Source of the DNA: Chromera velia
Lineage: Eukaryota; Sar; Chromeraceae
NCBI GenBank assembly: GCA_018398765.1
Contig: JAHBMJ010000541.1
Coordinates: forward strand, 1 to 39,404
Reading direction: 5' to 3'
DNA: 39,404 bases
The notes under the pieces are model-generated. The model saw nothing but the letters and a program-made list of their open reading frames with translations. It searched no databases and was not told where the DNA came from. Positions 1-19,552 of the stretch are shown here, piece after piece. A program made the position numbers and the translations under genes. How positions within the stretch are numbered: position 1 is the stretch's first letter; each line of letters begins with the position of its first letter.

Positions 1-198
1 TACCTTGATGGAAGATTGGTAGAGAATGGATGGAAATGAATTAAACACTTGGTATAAAAGAAATAAAGTCAGACGATATCAGAAAGCTGATAAAAGAAAT
101 AAGGTTAAAAAGCTTGAGTAAAAAAAAAAAGTAATAGAGTTAATAAGAAAGACGGAAAATAGATTGATAGAAGGTCAAGCAATGAGTCTGATGATACA

Positions 199-232
199 CC
201 GATACAAAGCCGATTAATCGGTTCTGTATCGG
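199..232. repeat. 34-bp near-perfect palindrome
   Basis: CCGATACA at 199-206 pairs with TGTATCGG at 225-232, and the centre is the perfect palindrome CCGATTAATCGG. Only the short spacers (AAG and TTC) break full symmetry. It is similar in wording to the TATCGGATTTCGG tracts of the element at 17145-17804. Confidence 0.8.
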
Positions 233-1668
233 TTAAGGCAAAGTATGTCAAACTTGATATACTTTCAAAAATGAAAGTCTGTCAAACATGATATACTTAC
301 ACAATTGATACACTTTCACAATTGGTAACCTTTACAGGAAACAAGCATAAAATGCAACTTTAAAAAAAAAGAAAAGAAAGAATCGATTAAAAACTTGACC
401 TCGGACTAACAGAATTGAATCCCAAATCGAGTTGACTTACCTTCTGGAAGAATTGACTTGAAGCGATCTGAACCGACCTTCACTGACTTCAATAACACTG
501 AGTGAATAATTAAAAGATATATTCAACTCCAATTCTAGTTCTATTCTTCCATTTCGGCTTCGTCTGACCTACTGAGTCCGGAGGAGCACGGAACATTGTA
601 GGGTAGCTAGAACGAGCCTGAGCACTTATATATATGAATCTATTAAATGATTTTATTCCTCTAGTGACACTGAAACATTAATACTAGAATTAATATAGAG
701 CCTCGGAGCTAGACATAGAGTTAGAACTAGGGTTGGAATTCTGTTTTTAGACGCTTTATATGGTAAGTTGGTGGTTCTTAGAACGGTGTATGATGCTAGA
801 CTGGTAGTATGCTGATAATATCAATTAATTATGCCTATACAGAATCATGTATGCATGAAAAACTGTAAGTAATTATTCATATCAAATCATTAATCTGCTC
901 ATACAACCCTGGACTACCCGGACCCTCCGCAGCCTACCCATCCTCCCTCCTACATCATGAATCCTCCATGCATGCAGGCATAGGCTTACACAAGCCTTAT
1001 CAATCAATCAAATGGTCCACGCCCCCACCTACCCACCCACGGTGACCCACCCCATGCAGCCAGCCCATCCCACTCCCTTCCAAGCCCGATCAGGAAGTAA
1101 GAACGTTGCGCTGCATCGCATCGAAAAGATCCAAGGAAGATTTATCATGCAGTACACACAGAAAAGAGATCAGAAGAGAGGGACCCTTCATGGCAAGTCA
1201 CTCACTTCTATAAGAATTCGTATTTATTCATTCATTCACACTTATTCATTCATTTATACAGTCAATGCGGTGCGGTGCAGTGATAGAAAGGGACAGGGCC
1301 TGGGAGAGAGAGACAAAAAGACAAAGTGAGTAACAGTTTTTGTTTCCCTTTCTTTCCATTTGCCTGCCTAGGTATATTCAATGATTCATCATCCCTCAGT
1401 CCCCCCTTCATTCTCAGTATCCAAAATTTTTCTTCTGTCTTTCTTTCGATCGCTCCGTTCTTCTTTTTGTAATATCGGATTCGCTGGCAAAGGGAAAAGG
1501 AGGAGGGTCTGTTGCAAGTAAGCAACAGGGAAGAAAGACAAGAGTGAGGAGAGGGAACAATATGCAAGAAAGAGCCTACCATCCTTCATCGTCCTTCATC
1601 CCCCCTTTTTGTTTTCTTCCCCCCTTCATATCTGACAATTTGCCTGTTTGTCTGTCAGTCCGCCTCTT

Positions 1669-1739
1669 GGAAGGAAGGAAGGAAGGAAAGAAGGAAGGAA
1701 GGAAGGAAGGAAGGAAGGAAGGAAAAAAAGAAAGATAGT

Positions 1740-1775
<36 letters not shown>
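1669..1775. repeat. (GGAA)n followed by (GA)n microsatellites
   Basis: GGAA units run from 1669 to about 1728 with one interruption (AAAG). After a short purine tract, GA units run from about 1741 to 1775. The whole stretch is purine-only on the plus strand. Confidence 0.95.
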
Positions 1776-1777
<2 letters not shown>

Positions 1778-2164
1778 CAAAACGGACGGTGGGTGCATGA
1801 GGATAAAAAAGGACAAAAGCATGGCGAAGCAGGTCGAGCCTAGTAACTATCCCTAACTAGGCCCTTCACTCCATAAATTTAAAAAAAAAGAAAGTTTCGA
1901 TCCGATCGATTTTTTATTTTTTTTATATTTATCAATCAAAAAACATCTTTTTTTTATCTAACATCTCGTGCAAGACTCTTGGCAGTCTCTTGTAACACTT
2001 GAACAACAGCTGTCTGCGTGTTGACTGTCATGATAAATAAATAAAAAATCATTTAAAAAAATCCGATCTTTTATTTTTTTTATGTAGTGCAGCCTAGAGT
2101 GCAGCCTAGATCCCTAATTATAAATAATTTTTCTCTTTTATTTTTTTAGTAGAAGCCTTGTATG

Positions 2165-2186
2165 CTTTAAAGCTATAGCTTTAAAG
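2165..2186. repeat. Perfect 22-bp palindrome in the 3' flank of the RAP gene
   Basis: The half-site is CTTTAAAGCTA and the two halves are exactly complementary, with no spacer. It starts 125 bp beyond the RAP stop codon in the direction of transcription. It could form a hairpin in the 3' UTR or be a symmetrical protein-binding site. Confidence 0.8.
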
Positions 2187-2310
2187 TAATGCATTATAAC
2201 CCAAATGAACTTTAAAAAACCTTTATGACAACACAGGTGGCTGCGTACACCTACTTAGACTTTGATAAGTTAAGCACTTTAAAAATTTTCTACATGTTGG
2301 CTTTCCTAAC

Positions 2311-12851
<10,541 letters not shown>

Positions 12852-13489
12852 CAGCTAGTGAGGATGTCTAGTGTAGGCACACGGTGGAAGGGCAGAACGT
12901 GGGGCATGCATCCAAACTCATCGAAGTCTCTGAGAGGAGACGGCAAATCATCCTGCATGGCTCTTTCGCGTTGTCTGCTTTGACCCAATCTCTGACACAA
13001 GAGTCGCGTTTAAAAATCAAATAAGGGGCCGAAAGACACAATTCACGACCAAACTCTGCCTGTGGCCTTATGGAAGAGTCCTTGCGTCTTCGATTCGTAT
13101 CAGGTTCTGTTGTCTTTCTCACCGATTTGGTCTGATGTGTGCAATTGCATGCATCTGCCGTCTCCATGCATGCATCCGTCTCCATGCACGAACTGCATTG
13201 CCGTCTCCATCTCCCATGCACGTGCGGCGAAAACGCTTCGTTATTCTGTTCGGTGTTTCCAGGGACGTATCTGATACAGCTTCAAAAGTGCAGATGGACG
13301 AAAGCCACCATGATGCTGCTTCATTAGAATACCTCCTATAGTCTCTTCTTTGCGTATACATAGCCGATACACCCAGAACGGCCGTTCGCCTTTCTCCTGT
13401 ACAAGCCCTCCGAAGTTGTCGCTTGTCATTTCCCTGGACACGCCCACCATCTCCTTGGAAGGCGACGAGGACAAGACTGTGCAGTGGCC
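12852..13489. promoter_or_regulatory. Shared divergent promoter region between the RAP and PhyH genes
   Basis: The two start codons face away from each other across 638 bp. Two TGCATGCA sites (13146-13153 and 13167-13174) lie about 300-340 bp from either ATG. A block CCGTCTCCATGCA is repeated three times with variation between 13158 and 13220. TGCATGC-type motifs are known binding sites of apicomplexan AP2 factors; their role here is inferred. No TATA box can be assigned with confidence. Confidence 0.5.
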
Positions 13490-16400
13490 ATGGAGACCGC
13501 CCCCCTCTCTGCAGATGCCCTCCGTTCCCTAGTGGAGAGCGTCTCTATAGATGAGGAGACGGTGGAGACCTTCCGACGAGACGGCATCGTGCACTTGAAG
13601 TGAGTGAGGACGATTATTTGTCGTGGGGTATTACTGGGCAGGAGTATGTGTGTGGTCTTGGGGGGGGGGGGAGACCTTAGCTGTGTCTCCGCATACATGG
13701 AAGTTCTTTGAGTGCGTGTAAGTATACAGTCGTCTCATTCCTCCCATGCACCGCTGTTCTGTGTCTGGCTGGTGCAGGCAGGTGTTGTCCCCTGAACAAG
13801 TTGAGTCCGTGCGAGCGGCCGCCAATGAGGCCGTCGCAAATCCCGGTCCGCTTGCTGAGCTGATCCGAGCAGACACGAACTGGGAGAATTTGTACGAACA
13901 GAACGGGAATGGGAAGGGAGAAGAGGATAAGGAAGGGACCGGAAAGAAGCTGTCTGTCGACTGGGAGTCGGTGGAGATGTTCCAAGACCTGGAGATGCAC
14001 TGCCGTCTCCCGTCCTTCCGCCGTCTCGTGGCGGAGCTTCCATGTGGTGGCATCTTAGCTCGGTTAGCCGGGTCGAGTCGTGTCTGTTTCTTCTACGACC
14101 ACCTGATCATCAAGAGGGGGGGGACGAAGAAGGAAATTCCGTTCCATCAAGACTTGCCTTACTGGAAGGTGCGTCGGGTCTCTCGGCTGTGTCTCTCTGT
14201 CGGTGTGTTTTGTGTCTGTGCAAGTCCATCCTTTTTTTTGTGTTTCTTCCTGTTTCTTTCCCCTTTTTTTGTGAGATGGGCCGTTAAAAAAAAAGGAAGC
14301 GAAGATCATCTCTGCACAATCAAAGGAAATCAGATCAGAGCAGATCAGGTGAAGTGGAGCCGAGTCCATTCATCTTGATTGTTGTTTTCTCCTCTCTTCC
14401 CCCGTCTCTCCGTGCCAATTCCCGTCTCTCCGTGTCCGAATCAAATCGCGTGGTTGGCCTCCCTTCTTCACCTTTTTCTTTCTGGATGGATGGATGGATG
14501 GATGGATGGAGTGATGGGTGATCCAGGTGAAAGACCCGAATGTGTTCACTGCCTGGATACCTCTCGATCCTATGCCTGAGGAGGATGCGGTGGAGTTTGT
14601 GGCCTCATCACATAGGTGGGCTTGTTGGTGTGGTTTTGTTTGTGTGTGTGGGTTTGACTTTGAGGGTGGATGGCGAAGTGTGCATTTGTCTGTGTCTACA
14701 TGGGTTTCTGTAGGCGCTTGTGTGTGTCTGTGTCGGTCTGTGTTTCGGTTTCGGTCTATGTGTGATTTTGCGCGTGGGTCTATATAAACGTCTGTTTGAG
14801 TTTTGCGTTTGGGTTTCGGTAAGTTTTTTGAGGGGTTCCTGTTTAGGTCTATCCCTCGCTTTGGCTCAAGGAGTTGTATTTGGGTCTGTGTCTGTGTCTG
14901 GGCTTGTCTCTCGGGTTGGGTTTGCGTCTGTGTGTTGTTTGTGTATTTGTTTTTCTCTTGGAATCGGTGTGTGTTGTTTGTGTCTTTGTGTGTCTCTGGG
15001 TCTGGGTTTGTGACTGTGTGTTGTTTGTTTCTTTGCTTGTCCCTGGTTTGCGTTTGTGTCTGTGTGTTGTTTGTTTCTTTGTTTGTCTCTGGTTTGCGTT
15101 TGTCTCTGTGTGTTGTTTGTGCATTTGTTTGTCTCTGTCTATGGGGTTGTGTCTGTGTGTTGTTTGTGGCTTAAAGTTTGTGCGTGTATTTGTTTCTCTC
15201 TGGGTTTGGGCTTTTGCTTCTTTGTTTGTGTCTGGGTTTGGATTTGTGTGTTCTTTATGTCTCTGTTTGCCTCTGGTTTGGGTTTGTCTCTGGGTTTGGG
15301 GTTGTTTTTGTGTGTTGTTTGTGTCTAGTTTGTGTGTGTCTTTGTTTGTCTCTGGGTTTGGGCTTTTGCTTCTTTGTTTGTGTCTGGGTTTGGGTTGTTG
15401 GTCTGTGGGTTTGGGTTTGTGTCTGTGTGTTGTTTGTGTCTTTGTGTGTGTCTGGGTTTGTCTCTGGGTTTGTGTGTGTGCTTCACTTTTGGTTTGTATT
15501 GTGCTCTGTGTTTCACAGGAAAGCGTGTTATTTTGTGCTTGGTGATCATAAATTGTTCCTAGTTGGGGGCGGTGAGGGGGGAATTTGGTTGTGCCCGAGC
15601 GTTTGTCCAGGGGAATGCCTAAGGTGTTTGGGGGGATTTGTGACTGGGACGACCTGAGCATGTGCCATTGCAGAGGGTCGAATGGCTGTTTTGTCGGGGA
15701 CCGACCGGGTGAATCACGGAAGGGGTTGAGCATCGGAGGGGCGAGCTCGCAGGCAGATGGTCTGATTTCGCTGTCTGACTTGTTTACGGGCTGTTGACGC
15801 ATCAATTTTCCAAGCCGTCATGTGTGTCCGGCTACTGTGTGACATCCTCCTCCTCGGACATACACTCTCGAATGAATGAATGGATCCGCATCCATGGGTT
15901 GTGAGTGCGTTCAGGTGGGGCCTGTTCCGGCCTCGGCATTTCGTTGACCAGTCTGACTACGAGGGTGAGTCGGTCTTCCGCCTCTTTGCTGCGGCTGTGT
16001 GTTTCTTTGTGTGTCGACTGCTGAGAAAATTCCATGCGGCTGCTTGAAAAAGTTAGAGGACTCTAAGACCGATATGTTGACGCACACAAGGAGTCGTGTA
16101 GAGGGTTTCAGGTGGAATTGGATGCAGATGGCAGGCTGTGTCTGGTGATATGATTTCGCTTTTGGAAGGGCAAGTTCCTTTGTCGTTTGAATCGGTGACA
16201 AAGAGAAGTCAAAGAGTACCGAATCGTTCGGAAGGACACGAATTGATCCGCAAACTTCGTGTTGCTTTCATGTGAATGAATGAATGTGTTCAGGCGTCTC
16301 TGACCTCCCTCCAATGCCGGACATCAAGGAAATGAGAGCCGAGGGGAAAGCGAAGGCCCTCAGGTTCGGCGTACAACCCGGAGACCTTCTCTGCTTTGAC

Positions 16401-16928
16401 GCACGCATCGTGCACGGGTCCCCCGGGAACAGCCAGACAGACGGGCAGAAGCAGAGACGGCTGGCTCTCCGGTCAGGCTCCAAGAAGTCATCCTACTTGC
16501 AACTCTGCATTTTCCTCTTTTTTTCTCGAGATGGCTTCAGGTACGGCAGTGCGATTCTACGCGTCAATTATGAAAAGAAGAGCCGAAATAGAGGGCAGTG
16601 GTGACCAAGTGGAGGCACGCAAACAGTAGCGTCGATCGCTCAGCATCTAGTACAGCTGTGTGTCTGGAGAGAAGTCGCATTTTGCACCTGAGTGCTGCAT
16701 TTCCGATTCTGTGTGTGGCAATGCAGATTTGCAGGAGACGGGCACACGTACGTTGACCACGGGAGGGAGACGGCAGTGCCCACAGAGGCCGTGACGAATG
16801 CCGCAGGTCTGAAGACAGGGGACCCTCTTTGGAGTGCCCCTCTTTTCTTCCCTCTCGTGTGGCCCCCCGAGGACGCAGTAAAGAATGAAAAGCGCTTCGC
16901 ACCACCACTTGTTCAGAAGCTGCAATAG
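13490..16928 (+). CDS. Phytanoyl-CoA dioxygenase (PhyH) family 2-oxoglutarate/Fe(II) oxygenase, 6 exons, 339 aa
   Basis: Exons: 13490-13599, 13778-14168, 14527-14615, 15915-15964, 16294-16471, 16727-16928. The spliced length is 1,020 nt and every phase matches. The PhyH fold is recognisable throughout. The N-terminus reads FRRDGIVHLK-QVLSPEQVE, typical of the family. The first two iron ligands are in PFHQDLPYWK (H160, D162). The third is H254 in ARIVHGSPGN, and the 2-oxoglutarate-binding Arg is R268 or R269 in RRLALRFAGD. The tract VEFVASSHR-WGLFRPRHF is the usual 'GSH+WG' region, and it is formed only when the 1.3-kb third intron is spliced out whole. Family members hydroxylate fatty-acyl-CoA or small-molecule substrates; the substrate here cannot be told. 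No targeting peptide is evident. The start codon lies 638 bp from that of the divergent RAP gene. Confidence 0.93.
14485..14511. repeat. (TGGA)n microsatellite next to PhyH exon 3
   Basis: Six TGGA units end 15 bp upstream of the acceptor of exon 3 (14526), in place of a clean pyrimidine tract. Confidence 0.9.
14630..15520 (+). repeat. About 900 bp of G/T-rich degenerate repeat inside PhyH intron 3
   Basis: Built of variants of TGTGTGTTGTTTGTGTCTTTG and TCTCTGGGTTTGGG. Adenine is very rare on the plus strand over several hundred bases. The intron runs 14616-15914 and is by far the longest in the gene. The bias removes stop codons on the minus strand and creates a false ORF of more than 300 codons there. 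Confidence 0.9.
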
Positions 16929-17108
16929 CTAGTGCAATGGGCTTTTAGCAGGCTTTCTTGAACTATTTTTAGAATAAAGTGCACGTACCCCCATGTGCAT
17001 GCAGATTAATTTGGATTTTTTGAAGAATCTTCAAGACTAAAAAACTTTCAGAATTAAGTTCATCTGTTTCTATGTCTGTTTTTTATTTTTTTGAACCTTA
17101 CTCGACTT

Positions 17109-18068
17109 TGTAAAACACCTGTAGTTACATGTGTGCTAGGCGCGGCGCAGTGTTGTTAAGTCTCGGTACTTTCGGTACCTCGGTACCAGAGGGGGGGTCG
17201 GTATCGGATTTCGGATCGGATCTTTCGGTGCCAACCTAAATGACTCTCAAACTTAAAAATCACATGTAGTCTGATGTTATAATATCATTTAAACACATTT
17301 CATAAAACAAAATAAACAAAATACAATGATAAATTAAAATTAAGAAAGTCTTTTCTAGCTTTTTTGATTGATCCGCGACTTCTGTCTTCTGGAACGGTCT
17401 ATGGATTGGATCTTGTTTTTTTTGTGGTGGTGCACGTGTGCAGCCCCAAAATTCATGTAAGGAGACGGTGATGCTTCAGATGGCAGTTCTGCATCCATGT
17501 GAGGATACGCGAGATACACACAATGCGCGGCCCAGGGCCCGCACGCCGCAGCCCATACAGGCGCGCGCCCCCCCCTCGCGCTTCAAATTAGACATCAAAA
17601 GTTTGTGCTAGTCATCTTTGAGCATTCCAGTGTTGTAACGGCATATAAACAGTCTGTAAAGAGTTCTAAAAACCTGTTTAGAATATGTAAAAAAGCCGGT
17701 ACTGAAAGTACCGAAAAGGTACCGAAAGTACCGAAAAATTTCGGATCAGGGGGTCGGTATCGGATTTCGGTACTTAGGTTTGTCGGGACTTAACAACTCT
17801 GTGCGGCGGCGAGACTCAGGCGCCGCACATATATTCGCACATAGAATGAAACAAAAATTGATTATACCAATTTTTTTTCCAGCTAGTGTATGGACCAGCA
17901 GCATGGTGCTAAAAGCTAGGCCAAAAGAGAAAAAGTCATATTTGAGTCTCAAAGTTATTTTCTTATCCAAAGTTATTTTTCTAAGACTCTAAGTTGGGGA
18001 GGCCTATTTTTTCTCTCTCTTTTTTTTGTGTGTGTGCGGGCGGCGGGCCTAGCACGTGTTTTGCACTG
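17109..18068. mobile_element. Possible outer inverted-repeat element hosting the inner one
   Basis: AAAACAC...GTGCTAGGCGCGGCG at the left (about 17112-17147) is mirrored at the right by CGGCGGGCCTAGCACGTGTTTTG (about 18041-18063). The inner element sits immediately inside the left arm. A hairpin with an 8-bp GTGCGGCG/CGCCGCAC stem lies at 17801-17828, next to the inner right end. Confidence 0.35.
17145..17804. mobile_element. MITE-like element with about 19-bp terminal inverted repeats
   Basis: The left end (17148-17166) and the reverse complement of the right end (17783-17801) share GTTGTTAAGTC and match at 16 of 19 positions. Subterminal tracts GGTCGGTATCGGATTTCGG occur near both ends. GTACCGAAAGTACC-type repeats fill the right side. 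It has no coding capacity, so it would be non-autonomous. Target-site duplications were not resolved. Confidence 0.55.
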
Positions 18069-18136
18069 TTTAACAAAAATAATTACTAAAACAAAGAGGA
18101 AGACCCCCCCTACATGCAGATTGTTGTTTGTTAGCG

Positions 18137-18254
18137 GCCTGGGAAACCAGGCGGGCCACAGGGTATGGTCTGAGCCTCAGCGATGAGGCACACCCCCCTG
18201 CCGTTTGCGGGGGCGACCTCTATAAGACAAAACGGCAACAGTGCTCTAGGGCAC
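18137..18254 (+). other. Compact multi-hairpin block, possible structured RNA
   Basis: Hairpin 1 is GCCTGG-GAAA-CCAGGC (18137-18152). Hairpin 2 is GCCTCA-GCGA-TGAGGC (18174-18189). Hairpin 3 has a 7-bp stem CCCCTGC/GCGGGGG (18195-18213). GGTC (18167-18170) can pair with GACC (18215-18218), enclosing hairpins 2 and 3 as a three-way junction. A fourth small hairpin lies at 18241-18254. Two loops are GNRA tetraloops. I could not match it to a known RNA family. Confidence 0.45.
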
Positions 18255-19314
18255 CACTAATCACTAATATTCAATTAACACTTAAAATGCTAAATACCAC
18301 TGCTAAGTAATTCTTAAAACCTAGCTTAAAACTACTTAAAACAAACTTTTAGCACTAAAGTGTGAGCTATATAATACTATATAATTCTAGATGAAAAATG
18401 ATCTAGAAAATGATAAGATCAATAGAGATCTAAAAGCATCTAACGGTGACTGACACCAGTTTAGTAGGTAGTTTAGTAGTTTACATCAGATCTATGATTA
18501 AAATGACTGTGAAAAATGTTTTTGCTATCATACATGCATATATACATATCACATGTGCAAACATATAGATATGCAAAATGTAATTAATTCTCCGTCTTGC
18601 ATGTGACTCCCAAAATAGCTTCCAAATTAAACCAAATCTGATCGAATGACGGGTATACAACATTTTCAGACGATAGGTTTTAGACAGAAAGGCAAAGAAG
18701 GTAGAACGGAACAATAACGAAAGAATCAAATGGCGTATGGCAAATAAGCCGCAAATTAAGAGAGAGAAGAAACACACGGAGTGTAAGCACTGAGCAGAAG
18801 AAGCACACGGCGATTTAGACAATGTTACCGGAATAATTCAACGTACAGGTCTGTCTCTCCTGTCGAGATGCAATTGGACAAAAGAGGTGACATGGGCGTG
18901 TTGAACTATGTCAATTCGAAGCGTGCACGTATCTGATTTACCCGCATTCTTTTCGACAAATCCAACTTCAACTCAATTTCAGGGGAGGGGGAAACAGACA
19001 AAAAAGAAAATTATTTGTCAAACGGGACGGAGTAAATCGACACAAGAAGGGCTGTGGGGCTGTGAGAAGGGCAAAAGCAAAAAAACAAAAACCAACACAG
19101 ATCAGCAGTAGTCATAACGCCGGAAGAAAGGGAGCCGACACCCCCAGAAGGGAAAGATGGCCAACAAAAGATTTGAAAAAAGAGAAATGACAGAAAAACA
19201 AAACACAGAAATTGTAAAGAGGTAATAATCCTCTCCGCGCATGTCCCACCCCTTCAAGCAACAAAAGAAGAAAGAGAAGGAAAAGGAAGGAGGGAGCAAG
19301 GCAGGCAAACAGAG

Positions 19315-19341
19315 AGAGCGAGAGGGAGAGAGAGAGAGGGG

Positions 19342-19391
<50 letters not shown>

Positions 19392-19392
19392 C
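19315..19392. repeat. (GA)n microsatellite
   Basis: A purine-only GA-rich run with a short G tract, located in the 3' flank of the J-domain gene. Confidence 0.9.
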
Positions 19393-19552
19393 TGCAATAA
19401 GGAATCACTTGCATGGGACGTACAACAGAGTCATCCCAACAGACGACCGAGGGAGGATCTCTCGATCATCGGAAAGGTTGCATGAGGATCAGCACTGCGT
19501 GTCCTTCTCTTCAGGACTGTAGATGCAGATAAACGCTGGACATTGTGCTTGC

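Larger units (their letters stand above)
1..2310. other. Non-coding flank left of the RAP gene
   Basis: AT-rich sequence with short homopolymers and no open frame that looks like protein. It holds a 34-bp near-palindrome at 199-232, two copies of GTCAAACxTGATATACTT (247 and 281), simple GGAA and GA repeats (1669-1775) and a perfect 22-bp palindrome at 2165-2186. The right end is the 3' flank of the minus-strand RAP gene. No tRNA or other RNA gene was recognised. Confidence 0.6.
16929..19552. other. Non-coding interval between the PhyH and J-domain genes
   Basis: The genes converge, so this is 3' flank for both. It contains a candidate nested pair of inverted-repeat elements (17109-18068), a GC-rich multi-hairpin block (18137-18254), AT-rich sequence and a GA microsatellite (about 19315-19392). 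No protein-like frame was found. Confidence 0.6.

Noticed and set aside
15220..15420. Interstitial telomere array
   Set aside because: GGGTTTGGG phrases are irregular and mixed with TGTGTC units. No exact telomere repeat runs in tandem.
15674..15795. A possible extra PhyH exon starting after CAG at 15673
   Set aside because: It opens in phase but has no donor in a phase that fits the next exon, and it ends in a stop. Skipping it gives the family-typical SSHR-WGLFRP join with exact phase.
14849..15805. A 318-codon minus-strand open frame rich in Thr, Gln, Lys and His
   Set aside because: It is the complement of the adenine-poor G/T repeat, which removes stop codons. It lies in a PhyH intron and shows only repeat-derived residues.
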